NCBI GenBank assembly: GCA_964425605.1
Contig: CAYRNR010000021.1
Location: 1-64,000 of the forward strand
Length of the DNA stretch: 64,000 nt
Direction of reading: 5' to 3'
From: CAYRNR01 sp964425605
GTDB lineage: Bacteria > Myxococcota_A > UBA796 > UBA9615 > CAYRNR01
Shown piece after piece: positions 53,800 through 62,398 of the stretch; position 1 is the first letter of the stretch; each line of letters starts with the position of its first letter. The position numbers were made by a program, and so were the translations under genes. Below the pieces are notes generated by a model. It saw only the letters and a list, made by a program, of their open reading frames with translations, was not told the origin of the DNA and did no database searches.

Positions 53800-55662
53800 A
53801 TGCGCCGTTCCCTGCTGATCCTCGCCGCGATTGCGCTGCCCTTCACCGCCGCCGCCGACATCGGCCCCGGCGAGACCGTGGTGGACGGCATCATGGCCGA
53901 CATCACCAACGAAGGCTTCGACTTCATCGAGGAGCAGGCCGCGAACTTCGTGCCCTCGGAGATCGTGCTCGAGGACATGTCCATGTACGAGGAGCCCATC
54001 TGGGAGTGCTCCATGGACATCGACGTCTCGAACCTCCAGGTGGACATCCAGCTCGACGATCTCCAGATCACCCCGTCCCAGGACGTGCTCCAGGTCAGCG
54101 CCACGGCGTTGATCTGGGTCAACTCCCAGTGGGATCCGCTCCAGCTCGACGTGGACGCGGGCGGCTTCGTCTGCTGGGCCCTCGACGCGAGCTGCAACGC
54201 CTGGACCGACGTGCTGACCGCCGAGATCACGCTGCAGATGAGCCTGGAGATCATCGACCCGGGCAACGGCGATCCGCCCTACCTCGACGCCACGGTCCCC
54301 ACCATCCAGCACAACCTGGACTCGGCCATCGACTCCCAGGCGATCCACCTGGACTGCTGGATCGGCAGCCTCATCGACTTCATCGAGTTCTTCGGCGTCG
54401 ACGTCCTGGGCATGATCATCGACGCGGCCCTGGCCGACGTCTACACCATGATCGACGAGCTCCCCGCCACCATCGAGGAGGCGGTGGAGGACGGCTTCGA
54501 CCAGGTGCAGTACGTGGACACCGTGGACGTGGCCGGCGTCGAGCTGGGCATCGAGCTGGTCCCCCACGACATCATCATCGACCACTACGGCGTGCGCCTG
54601 GCGATGAACAGCACCTTCGACGCCGAGCAGGCCGAGTGCATCTCCGCCTGGGACCCGGGCATCAGCCCGTTCACCGACAACCCGCCCCCCGATCTCGACC
54701 CCAACGCCACGTACCACCTGCGCGCCCTGCTCGGCGACGACGCCGTCGCCTCCGCGCTGTACGCGGTGTGGCACGGCGGCGTGCTGTGCTACGAGCTCGA
54801 TCCCGCCGAGCTGGGCTTCCCCCTCGACACCTCCTTCGTCGCCCTGATGGCCGACGAGGACGATCGCCCGCTCATCGAGCGCATCTGGCTCGACGAGTCC
54901 CAGCCGATCATGCTCCGCACCACCCCCAAGGAGACGCCCACGGTCGACTTCAACGGCGCCCACGACCTCGACGCCCAGGTGGAGAACCTCGGCCTCGACT
55001 TCTTCGCCCTGACCCAGGACCGCTTGGCCCGCGTGTTGACGGTTGACGTGGACGTGGACGCCGGCGTGGACGTCGTCACCCCCGGCGACGGCAGCATCGA
55101 GATCGAGCTCGACATCGACTCCGACAACCTCTCCCCCGAGGTCAGCTACGACGAGTTCGTCGGCGACCTCTCGTCGCAGATCGAGACCAACTTCTCCGAC
55201 ATCATGAGCGGCTTGCTCGACACCGTCCTGGGCTCGTTCCTGCCGGACCTCGCCTTCGGCGTGATGCAGATCGCCGGGCTCGGCATCTACAACCTCGACC
55301 TGGGCGCCGACGGCCCCGCCGGCGACTTCCTCTCCGCCGAGGTCACCCTGGACCTCGTCCAGCCCGAGTGCGAGGGCAACCTCGCCGCGCTGGGCTGCGC
55401 CGGCGCCGACCTCGGCTGCGGCGGCGGCTCGGATCCCCTCGGCTGCGGCGGCGGCGATGACGACGACGACACCGTGGGCGACGACGACGACTCGGCCGAC
55501 CCGTGCTCCTGCCAGTCGTCGTGCCAGGACGGATCGTGCGACTCCGGTTGCGACGTCACCCACAGCCAGAACCGGCGCGTGCGGGCCATCTGGGCGGGCA
55601 ACCTGATGCTGCTGGGCGCGTGCCTGCTGGCGCTGGGCTGGTGGCGCAAGGTCGCCAGGTAG
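53800..55662 (+). CDS. secreted 620-residue protein with Cys/Gly/Asp stalk and C-terminal anchor
   Basis: An exported protein with a signal peptide ending near 'PFTAAA'. The mature part (about 20-530) alternates amphipathic helices and long beta strands ('VSNLQVDIQLDDLQITP', 'VAGVELGIELVPHDIIIDHY', 'GDGSIEIELDIDSDNLSPEV'), somewhat like lipid-binding tubular folds, but no family can be claimed. It ends in a 'LGCGGG'-type Cys/Gly stretch, a poly-Asp linker, a Cys cluster ('CSCQSSCQDGSCDSGC'), a helix and a basic end. This tail resembles the sorting signals of other proteins here. It is divergent from the ABC cassette. Confidence 0.78.
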   Translation: MRRSLLILAAIALPFTAAADIGPGETVVDGIMADITNEGFDFIEEQAANFVPSEIVLEDMSMYEEPIWECSMDIDVSNLQVDIQLDDLQITPSQDVLQVSATALIWVNSQWDPLQLDVDAGGFVCWALDASCNAWTDVLTAEITLQMSLEIIDPGNGDPPYLDATVPTIQHNLDSAIDSQAIHLDCWIGSLIDFIEFFGVDVLGMIIDAALADVYTMIDELPATIEEAVEDGFDQVQYVDTVDVAGVELGIELVPHDIIIDHYGVRLAMNSTFDAEQAECISAWDPGISPFTDNPPPDLDPNATYHLRALLGDDAVASALYAVWHGGVLCYELDPAELGFPLDTSFVALMADEDDRPLIERIWLDESQPIMLRTTPKETPTVDFNGAHDLDAQVENLGLDFFALTQDRLARVLTVDVDVDAGVDVVTPGDGSIEIELDIDSDNLSPEVSYDEFVGDLSSQIETNFSDIMSGLLDTVLGSFLPDLAFGVMQIAGLGIYNLDLGADGPAGDFLSAEVTLDLVQPECEGNLAALGCAGADLGCGGGSDPLGCGGGDDDDDTVGDDDDSADPCSCQSSCQDGSCDSGCDVTHSQNRRVRAIWAGNLMLLGACLLALGWWRKVAR

Positions 55663-55693
55663 GCACCCCGACCCCCCTTCCCCCCTGGGACAG

Positions 55694-55753
55694 TCCCATG
55701 GGACGCTCCGCCGCCAGGGTGTGACGTCTCACCTCGAAACCGTGTGATCACGG
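55694..55753. promoter_or_regulatory. cluster of palindromes upstream of the sigma-54 promoter
   Basis: There are three dyads: TCCCATGGGA (55694-55703, perfect), GGTGTGACGTCTCACC (55718-55733, 14 of 16 symmetric) and CCGTG-TGAT-CACGG (55740-55753). They lie 22-80 bases upstream of the -24 box, closer than most enhancers but plausible sites for an activator. Confidence 0.45.
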
Positions 55754-55774
55754 CGACGCACATCGTTCGCTCGG

Positions 55775-55791
55775 TTGGCACGGCCCTTGCT
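55775..55791 (+). promoter_or_regulatory. rpoN_site: sigma-54 (RpoN) -24/-12 promoter
   Basis: TTGGCAC-GGCCC-TTGCT fits the sigma-54 consensus TGGCAC-N5-TTGCW at every fixed position, with GG at 55777-55778 and GC at 55789-55790. Transcription would start near 55802, 36 bases before the ATG at 55838. No RpoN or enhancer-binding protein gene is in the window. Confidence 0.78.
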
Positions 55792-55837
55792 CCTTCCCTG
55801 GTTCAACGCTCGAAACCAATCGAAGGAGGACCGAACG

Positions 55838-57535
55838 ATGACCCACACGAACACCCTCTCCCCCATCCACCGGGCGATGGCCGCGATCACGACGGCGGCG
55901 CTCCTGGGAACCAGCGCTCTGGCGGGTTGCGCCACCCACCTCACCGCCGATCAGAGCGAGGACGGCGCCGAGATGATCGACCTGCTGGCCAACGAGGAGA
56001 CGGTCCAGCGGACCCTGGCGAGCCACCTCGACGGCGAGGAGCTGGTCGTCATGTTCGATCCGGCAGGGCCCTCGGCGTTCGGGATCGACTACTCCACCCT
56101 CGATGGCCTGGGGGAGGACGTGTCGAACCTGCTCGCGATCTCCGGCGTGGAGATGTCCGGCGAGGACCTCACCGACCGGATGCACGAGTCCATCCTCACC
56201 CTGGTCGAGGCGTCCTGGCACGACATGGCCCTCGAGGGCACCGAGGACCTCGAGGACAAGAGCCCCTGCGGCTACGAGGTCCAGTACGACGCGACCTTCG
56301 ACCGCCTCGAGATGGTCGGGCTGAGGGTCGACGAGGTCAGCGTGGACTTCGACGCGGCCCGCGAGGTCATCGCGGTGGACCTCTCGCTCACCGACCTGAC
56401 GCTCTCCACCCACGTCACGGGCGACGTGAACCTCCTGGGGGGATTCTTCTGCCCCGACCTCGGCGACGAGCTCGACGACGACGTGCTGTTGACCGCGGAC
56501 TTCGCGACCCTGTCCTTCGAGGTGGACTTCTTCACGTACCAGGGCAGCTGCGACGGCGCCTGCTGCGACCAGGAGCTGGAGGCCGTGTTCTCCCTGGAGG
56601 CGGCGTCCGTCTCTGGCGTCGAGGCGGATCTCCCCGTCGTCGAGATGAGCTTCCTGTACATCGACGTGGACCTCGACGAGCACATCACCGCCAAGGAGAT
56701 CGAAGGCCGGATCAACGCCACGGTGGCCTCGGTCCTGCCCATGGAGATCGCCGCCACCCCCGTGGTCTACGGCCTGGCCGTGGCGACGGACGTGACCTTC
56801 ACCGACGACGACAACGACCACCTCACCTTCGACTGGGTGGTCGATCAGGACGAGGACGGCCTGCTGGCCTGCGATCCCAGCCCCACCGGCATCGTGGACC
56901 ACGACCTCGACGGCGCAGACGACGCCATCGACAACTGCCCCGGCCTGTCCAACCCCTCCCAGGACGACCAGGACGGCGACGGCGTCGGCGACGCGTGCGA
57001 CAACTGCGAGACGGTCCCCAACCCCGGCCAGGGCGACACCGAGCTCGACGGCATCGGCAACGAGTGCGACCCCGACGACGACAACGACGGCGTGGACGAC
57101 CCCTGGGACAACTGCCCCATCCAGGCCAATCCCAACCAGGAGGACGCCGACAAGGACGGCATCGGCGACGCCTGCGAGCCCGACGCCATCGTGGACCAGG
57201 ACGAGCTCATCATGCTCGTGGACACCCGCTTCCAGGCCATCGCCCACGTCTTCCAGGACTACGGCGTCTCCGAGGGCCCCTGGGGTTCCTGGTCCAAGAT
57301 CTCGTCGTACTTCGACACCGAGGACTTCGTCGCCGAGGTGGAGAATCCGCTGGTGGAGATCGGCTCCTTCGACGACGAGTGGACGCTGGGGTACATCGAC
57401 GCCGAGGACTTCCTGTGGGACCACGGCGTCCCCAAGACCGTCACGTGTGACCACGTGTCGTCCATGCTGAGCATGGACCCCCGCGTGGACGGGGACCTGG
57501 CCGCGCAGTTCCTCGGCGACAACCTCGGGATGTAG
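55838..57535 (+). CDS. lipoprotein with thrombospondin type 3 repeats
   Basis: A 565-residue lipoprotein (lipobox 'GTSALAGC'). Residues about 30-345 form an acidic beta domain with a small Cys cluster ('GSCDGACCDQE'). Residues about 350-450 are TSP3 calcium-binding repeats ('DHDLDGADDAIDNCPGLSN', 'DQDGDGVGDACDNCETVPN', 'DADKDGIGDACEPD'). A C-terminal domain of about 110 residues follows ('DTRFQAIAHVFQDYGVSEG'). TSP3 repeats are typical of calcium-stabilised surface proteins. The ribosome site GAAGGAGGA lies 7 bases before the ATG, and a sigma-54 promoter lies upstream. Confidence 0.82.
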   Translation: MTHTNTLSPIHRAMAAITTAALLGTSALAGCATHLTADQSEDGAEMIDLLANEETVQRTLASHLDGEELVVMFDPAGPSAFGIDYSTLDGLGEDVSNLLAISGVEMSGEDLTDRMHESILTLVEASWHDMALEGTEDLEDKSPCGYEVQYDATFDRLEMVGLRVDEVSVDFDAAREVIAVDLSLTDLTLSTHVTGDVNLLGGFFCPDLGDELDDDVLLTADFATLSFEVDFFTYQGSCDGACCDQELEAVFSLEAASVSGVEADLPVVEMSFLYIDVDLDEHITAKEIEGRINATVASVLPMEIAATPVVYGLAVATDVTFTDDDNDHLTFDWVVDQDEDGLLACDPSPTGIVDHDLDGADDAIDNCPGLSNPSQDDQDGDGVGDACDNCETVPNPGQGDTELDGIGNECDPDDDNDGVDDPWDNCPIQANPNQEDADKDGIGDACEPDAIVDQDELIMLVDTRFQAIAHVFQDYGVSEGPWGSWSKISSYFDTEDFVAEVENPLVEIGSFDDEWTLGYIDAEDFLWDHGVPKTVTCDHVSSMLSMDPRVDGDLAAQFLGDNLGM

Positions 57536-57662
57536 CGACTCTCCCGCCCCCCCACCTCGCCTCGATCAGCCCGCGTTTCCCAGGGCCATCAGACCGATCA
57601 GAACGAAGCAGGAGACCACACCAGGGACCGACACGCCGTCCGGCACCTCATCGTCCGCGGCC

Positions 57663-58490
57663 CTACTCCGAGTTCTCCTCGCACCATTCCCGAAGGTCCC
57701 TCCAGGACGACTTCGACTGACTGCACGCCAGGCCCCAGGAGTCGTCGGTTCCGTATCCGCCGATGGTGAGGTCCGACCAGGTCCCGAAGATCCGCATGGT
57801 GTTCTCGCCGCCGTCCCAGGGGACGAAGACCTCGAAGGAGAACATCATGGTGCTGGTGATGTTCTCGCTGGTGGTCAGGGGTTCCTCGGGATAGTAGCCA
57901 CGGATGACCACGAGCGGTTCGCCGGTGCCCTCCCAGTCGTCGATGCGGCGGTACTGGAGGTTGGTGACGATGGCGATCTCCGACGTGAGAATCGCCAGCT
58001 TGGCTTCGTACGTCCGCTCGTAGAAGTGGCTCTCACCGTCGAGATAGTCTTCGCGTCCCTGCTCCCACACGGTCTCGAACTGGTTGTAGCTGGACTCGAA
58101 CAGCTCCATCCAGTTGTCGAGCATCATGCCTTCCTCGACCAACGTGACCGGGAACTCGAGGATCTCGGCGTGGACGATGCTCGGGACACCGGTGGGATCG
58201 AGGTCGGGCAGGCACACCGCGTTGGCGTCGCACGGCGTCAGATCGGCGATGCGGTAGCAGTCGTCGCCCCCGTCGGCCTCGTACGCCACACCCTCGTCGA
58301 TGAACTCCTGCAAGAAGGGCTCGAGGATCTCCAGGTCCGCGTGAAATGCCTGGTACAGGGAGAGGTCGCCTGGTGGATCACCGTGGGGGGGCGGAGGCGC
58401 CTCGTCACACCCGACGCAGCCGGCGTGGATGAAGGGAGTCAGGCAGACGACGACAAATCCCAGAGCCGTGAGGAGCGACCAGTTGCGCAC
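57663..58490 (-). CDS. lipoprotein, unknown function
   Basis: A 275-residue lipoprotein with the lipobox 'PFIHAGC' and a Pro/His-rich linker ('DEAPPPPHGDPPGDLS'). The mature part is mostly helical and acidic in the first half ('FHADLEILEPFLQEFIDEG', 'LFESSYNQFETVWEQGRED') and beta-rich in the second ('MMFSFEVFVPWDGGENTMRI'). No family was recognised. The start is GTG. It is convergent with the TSP3 lipoprotein, with a 127-base gap containing nothing recognisable. Confidence 0.7.
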   Translation of the reverse strand: MRNWSLLTALGFVVVCLTPFIHAGCVGCDEAPPPPHGDPPGDLSLYQAFHADLEILEPFLQEFIDEGVAYEADGGDDCYRIADLTPCDANAVCLPDLDPTGVPSIVHAEILEFPVTLVEEGMMLDNWMELFESSYNQFETVWEQGREDYLDGESHFYERTYEAKLAILTSEIAIVTNLQYRRIDDWEGTGEPLVVIRGYYPEEPLTTSENITSTMMFSFEVFVPWDGGENTMRIFGTWSDLTIGGYGTDDSWGLACSQSKSSWRDLREWCEENSE

Positions 58491-58540
58491 TTGGAGCTTC
58501 CTTTCGCTGTAGACGCGTCAAGCTATCACAACCAGGGGGT

Positions 58541-59422
58541 CTATCGGCCGAAGAGTCCGAAGATCCCCCCGACGACCACGTCGAGCAGCGCGCTCGATGC
58601 CTCGGGGGTCGCCCGGCCGCCGTAGGTCCCCGCGGCCTGGTACCCCCGGTTGGCCTCGCGCGCCCGGGCGATGGTGGCGTCGAACTTGGCGTCCCTCGCC
58701 TCCTCCTTGGCCCGCTGGGTCTCCTTCTTGCGTGCCTCGACGAGGCCACCCTGGGAGACGAACTCGAGGATCCGGTTGAGCTCGCCCGCGTCGAACCACA
58801 GGCCGTGGTCCTTGCACAGGTCCACGATCACGCCGGAGTAGCGCGCGTAGTTCTGCGGCGTCATCAGCTTGGCGCAGTGGGGACAGGGGATGTAGGCGCG
58901 TCCCTTGAACTCGCCGGTCAGCAAGCCCACCTGGTCGGCGCTGCCGGTCTGCAGATCGGGCCGCACGCCGGTCTCCATGTCCGCGGGCCGATCCCGCATG
59001 ATCGCCTCGACCGTCGGCCGGTCGATCCACAGCCCCGCGCACTTGCCGCACTGGTCCACGGCGTACCCCTCGAGCTGGACGTGGAACAGGGTGCCGTCGC
59101 AGCGGGGGCATGCGCAGTCCGTGGCCTCGGGCGGCTTGATCACCTGGGCGCGGATGGGCTCGCCGCAGTCGTCGCAGAACTTCGCGTCCTGGCGCAGCGC
59201 GTGGAAGCACTTGGGGCACACACCGCGGTGAACCGCGCCCTTGCAGTACGGGCAGATGTGGTTCTCGCCGGGGACCGACGCGCCGCACGATGCGCAGGCG
59301 ATCTTGCGGGTGCGGTGGGGGACCACCTTCAGCACCTGGCCGCACTTGCAGCGGAACCGCGCGCCCTCGTTGTAGGCTGCCACGTCGTACTGAAGTCCAC
59401 AGGCTCCACACGCCTGGAGCAT
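58541..59422 (-). CDS. zinc-ribbon protein with zf-TFIIB-like domains
   Basis: A 293-residue cytoplasmic protein built from CxxC zinc ribbons: 'CGACGLQYDV' with 'CKCGQVLKVV', 'CASCGASVPGENHICPYC', 'CPKCFHALRQDAKFCDDCGE', then zf-TFIIB-type 'CPRCDGTLFHVQLEGYAVDQ' plus 'CGKCAGLWIDRPTVEAIM', and 'CPHCAKLM' with 'LCKDHGLWFDAGELNRILEF'. A charged helix rich in Arg, Glu and Lys and a Gly-rich end follow. Such proteins are widespread and uncharacterised. The ATG at 59422 has GGAGGTGA at ideal spacing. Confidence 0.78.
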   Translation of the reverse strand: MLQACGACGLQYDVAAYNEGARFRCKCGQVLKVVPHRTRKIACASCGASVPGENHICPYCKGAVHRGVCPKCFHALRQDAKFCDDCGEPIRAQVIKPPEATDCACPRCDGTLFHVQLEGYAVDQCGKCAGLWIDRPTVEAIMRDRPADMETGVRPDLQTGSADQVGLLTGEFKGRAYIPCPHCAKLMTPQNYARYSGVIVDLCKDHGLWFDAGELNRILEFVSQGGLVEARKKETQRAKEEARDAKFDATIARAREANRGYQAAGTYGGRATPEASSALLDVVVGGIFGLFGR

Positions 59423-59529
59423 GATCACCTCCCGTCGCCCGGTTCGAGATACCGGATCTTAGCTCGAAATATTCCACCGCGAAGCCCCGTACCTCTGGAA
59501 GCAGCGTTCAGTCGATGGAGGTACCCAGC

Positions 59530-59778
59530 ATGTTCGATTCCAACACCCATTCCCGACGTTCCCCCATTCTCGCCCTCGCCGCCGTGGCCAGCATGCTGCT
59601 GCACCTGGCGTTCGTGCTCGGGGCGGCCCAGCTGAGCCTGATCGCGCCCAGCCGGCCGCTGGCCCACGTCACGGGGACCCAGGTGGACATCGAGGTCCAG
59701 GAGGTCTCGGTGGTCGTTCCGGCGGAGACCACGGCCGACGCCGGTACGGAGCTGGACGGCGAAAGGACGGTCCTCTAA
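59530..59778 (+). CDS. small TonB-N-terminus-like membrane protein
   Basis: An 82-residue protein with one helix (about residues 11-34, 'PILALAAVASMLLHLAFVLG') and a short polar C-terminus. The helix with 'LLHLAF' and the following 'QLSLIAPSRPL' resemble the membrane anchor of TonB-family energy transducers, but the Pro-rich spacer and C-terminal domain of TonB are absent. It is either a free-standing small anchor protein or a truncated TonB. GGAGG lies 8 bases before the ATG. Confidence 0.5.
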   Translation: MFDSNTHSRRSPILALAAVASMLLHLAFVLGAAQLSLIAPSRPLAHVTGTQVDIEVQEVSVVVPAETTADAGTELDGERTVL

Positions 59779-59782
59779 CGGA

Positions 59783-61003
59783 TCAGGATCGGTAGCGCCA
59801 CAGCAGCTCTTCGAAGAACTCCGCCCCCTCCATGGCGCCCAGCGCCCCGTCCACGGCCGAGTCGTCGTCGAAGCGGGTCACGCCGTCGGGGACCTTCTCG
59901 GGATCGCAGATCAGCACGGGCACGGGCTCGCCCACGTGATCACCGCGCTCGACCGGGGTGAGGTGGTCGGGCAGCACAGCGATGGTGGCCTCGATGTCGC
60001 GCTCGTCCAGGGCCTTCAGCATCGGTCCGAGGAGGCGGGCGTCGATGCGCTCGATGCACTCGATCTTGGTGTCCAGATCGCGGGCGTGGCCTGCCTCGTC
60101 GGGGCCCTCCACGTGAACGTAGACGAAGTCGTGGCCGGCCAGGGCGTCCACGGCGGCGGCGGCCTTGCCCTCGTAGTTGGTGTCCACGAGGCCGGTGACG
60201 CCGGGGACCTCGATGGAGGTCATGCCGGCGTAGCGGCCGAGGCCGTGGATCAGGTCCACCGCGGAGATGACGGCGCCGGTGATGCCGAAGCGCTCCTCGA
60301 GGGTCTTCATCCGCGGCTTGCGGCCGGCCGCCCAGAGCCAGATGGTGTTGGCCTTGCGCTTGCCCGCGGCGGCGCGCGCCACGTTGACCGGATGCTCGGT
60401 GAGGATCGCCTCGGAGCGGCGGGTCAGCTCGTTGAGCATCGCGGCGGTCTCGGCCGCGGAGTCGTCCAGGGGCACGATGTCCATCTCGGCCACGGCCCGG
60501 CCCACGTGGTCGTGGGGGGGGAAGAACTCCAGCTCGGGCGAGTACCCGGAGCCGCGAAGGACCAGCAGGTGGCGGTAGCTGATGCCGCGGTGGAACTCCA
60601 CCCCGTCGGTGCCCAGCTCGGCCTGGAGCGCGTCCAGCAGCTCGTAGGCCTCCTCCGAGGAGATGTGGCCCGCCGAGTGGTCCACCATCTCGCCGCCCTC
60701 GGTGCACACGATGTTGCACCGCATGGCCACGTCGTCGTCGGCCAGCTCCACGCCCAGGCTCGCGGCCTCGAGCACACCGCGGCCCTGATAGCACTCGCGG
60801 GGGTCGTACCCCATGACCGACAGGTTGGCCACGGCGCTGTCCGCGGTCATGCCCGGGGGCACGGTGGCGAGGGTCCCGTTGCGGCCGTCGGCGGCGAGCT
60901 GGTCCATGTGGGGCTTGTTCGCGACCATCAGCGGGGTCCGCCCGCCGAGGCGCTCGACCGGGTGGTCGGCCGCGCCGTCCACCAGCAGGATGATCGTCTT
61001 CAT
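59783..61003 (-). CDS. ApgM-type phosphoglycerate mutase / proposed homoserine kinase
   Basis: A 406-residue alkaline-phosphatase-superfamily protein of the archaeal-type cofactor-independent phosphoglycerate mutase group. Motifs: 'IILLVDGAADHPVE', 'PPGMTADSAVANLSVMGYDP', 'YQGRGVLEAASLG', 'YVHVEGPDEAGHARDLDTKI' and 'IAVLPDHLTPVERGDHVGEP'. A subgroup next to threonine-synthesis genes has been proposed to be an alternative homoserine kinase. Here it follows thrC by 5 bases and no classical thrB is seen, which favours that role. The ATG at 61003 directly precedes the conserved first strand. Confidence 0.85.
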   Translation of the reverse strand: MKTIILLVDGAADHPVERLGGRTPLMVANKPHMDQLAADGRNGTLATVPPGMTADSAVANLSVMGYDPRECYQGRGVLEAASLGVELADDDVAMRCNIVCTEGGEMVDHSAGHISSEEAYELLDALQAELGTDGVEFHRGISYRHLLVLRGSGYSPELEFFPPHDHVGRAVAEMDIVPLDDSAAETAAMLNELTRRSEAILTEHPVNVARAAAGKRKANTIWLWAAGRKPRMKTLEERFGITGAVISAVDLIHGLGRYAGMTSIEVPGVTGLVDTNYEGKAAAAVDALAGHDFVYVHVEGPDEAGHARDLDTKIECIERIDARLLGPMLKALDERDIEATIAVLPDHLTPVERGDHVGEPVPVLICDPEKVPDGVTRFDDDSAVDGALGAMEGAEFFEELLWRYRS

Positions 61004-61008
61004 ATCGT

Positions 61009-62370
61009 CTACCCGTGTGTGTCGGCCAACCACTCGCGGAAGGCCTCGTAGTCCACGTCCATGTTCTCGTACTGCTCGGTCAGGCTGTCCAGGCCGGCCA
61101 GCGCGGGGGGCGGCACGGGCTCCTCGCCGGTGATGGCCAGCACCTCGTCGGGGAACTTGGCGGGGTGCGCGGTCTCGAGGCTGACGGCGAGCTCGTCGGG
61201 GTTCCGGGACTCGGTCTCGAAGTACCGCTCCAGGGCAGCCCAGCCCACGGCGCCGTGGGGCTCGAGCATGGTCTGATGGGCCCGCCACGTCGCGCCGATG
61301 GTGGCGCGGGTCTCGGTGTCGTCGATGGATACGGACCACATGTCGCGGTGCAACCGCTCCATGTCCGGCAGCTTCACCAGCAACCCGGTCTCGTCCACGT
61401 GACCGCCGTAGAGGTCCACCAGCCGCGCCAGGTTGGACGGGTGGCCCACGTTCATCGCGTTGGAGATGCACGTGCGCGAGGGCACGAGCTTGCTGTACTC
61501 GTGGGTGCGGAAGAAGATCGGCACCTCGTCGTTGGCGTTGGTGGCGACCACGAAGCGCTCGACGGGCAGGCCGGCCCCGTGGGCGAGCAGGCCGCCGCAC
61601 AGATCGCCGAAGTTGCCGCTGGGCACCGAGAAGACGATGGGCTCCGCGGCGTCGACGTCGGCGAGCCGCAGCCACGCGTAGATGTAGTACACGGACTGGG
61701 GCAGCAGCCGGCCGATGTTGATCGAGTTGGCCGACGACAGGCGGATGTGCCCCACGGCGGGGTCGCTGAATGCGCGCTTGACCATGGCCTGGCAGTCGTC
61801 GAACTTGCCGTCCACGCCGAGGGTCCGCACGTTGCCACCGATGGTGGTCATCTGCTTGCGCTGGCGGTCGGACACCTCGGCCACCGGGAACAGCACCACC
61901 ACCTCGATGTTCGGCACGCCGGCGAAGGCCTGCGCCACCGCGCTGCCCGTGTCACCGGACGTGGCGGTGAGGATCACCAGGGGGGGCTCGCCGGGCTTGA
62001 CCAGGCGGCCGAGCATTCGCCCCATCATCCGCGCGGCGAAGTCCTTGAACGAGGCCGTGGGGCCGCGGTCGAGGCGCATCACGTGGCGCCGCCGGTACAC
62101 CCGCTCCAGGGGCACCTCGAAGTCGTAGGCGTCCTCGCACAGGGCGCGCAGGGTCTCGTCCGTGATCTCGTCGCCCACGTACTTCGAGAGCACCGCGTGC
62201 GCGATCTCGGGGTAACTCGCTCCCTTGAGACCGCGCAGCTCGTCGAGGCTCCACGGCGGGATCTGCTCGGGCATGAACAGCCCCTTGTCCGGGGCCATGC
62301 CGGTGAGCAGGGCCTCGCCCAGGGTGTAGCCGTCCAGGGTGCGGTTGGTGCTGCGGAAGGTGACCGCCAT
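61009..62370 (-). CDS. thrC: threonine synthase
   Basis: A 453-residue PLP enzyme that turns O-phosphohomoserine into threonine. The N-terminal 'MAVTFRSTNRTLDGYTLGEA' and 'YPEIAHAVLSKYVGDEITDE' are typical. The PLP Lys lies in 'GPTASFKDFAARMM', and 'ILTATSGDTGSAVA', 'SSANSINIGRLLPQSVYYIY' and 'VPSGNFGDLCGGLLA' are all intact. It sits between the cystathionine enzyme and the ApgM-type gene in one leftward operon. Confidence 0.95.
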   Translation of the reverse strand: MAVTFRSTNRTLDGYTLGEALLTGMAPDKGLFMPEQIPPWSLDELRGLKGASYPEIAHAVLSKYVGDEITDETLRALCEDAYDFEVPLERVYRRRHVMRLDRGPTASFKDFAARMMGRMLGRLVKPGEPPLVILTATSGDTGSAVAQAFAGVPNIEVVVLFPVAEVSDRQRKQMTTIGGNVRTLGVDGKFDDCQAMVKRAFSDPAVGHIRLSSANSINIGRLLPQSVYYIYAWLRLADVDAAEPIVFSVPSGNFGDLCGGLLAHGAGLPVERFVVATNANDEVPIFFRTHEYSKLVPSRTCISNAMNVGHPSNLARLVDLYGGHVDETGLLVKLPDMERLHRDMWSVSIDDTETRATIGATWRAHQTMLEPHGAVGWAALERYFETESRNPDELAVSLETAHPAKFPDEVLAITGEEPVPPPALAGLDSLTEQYENMDVDYEAFREWLADTHG

Positions 62371-62398
62371 GGGGGCCTCCTGTGCTGGGAGGGGGATG

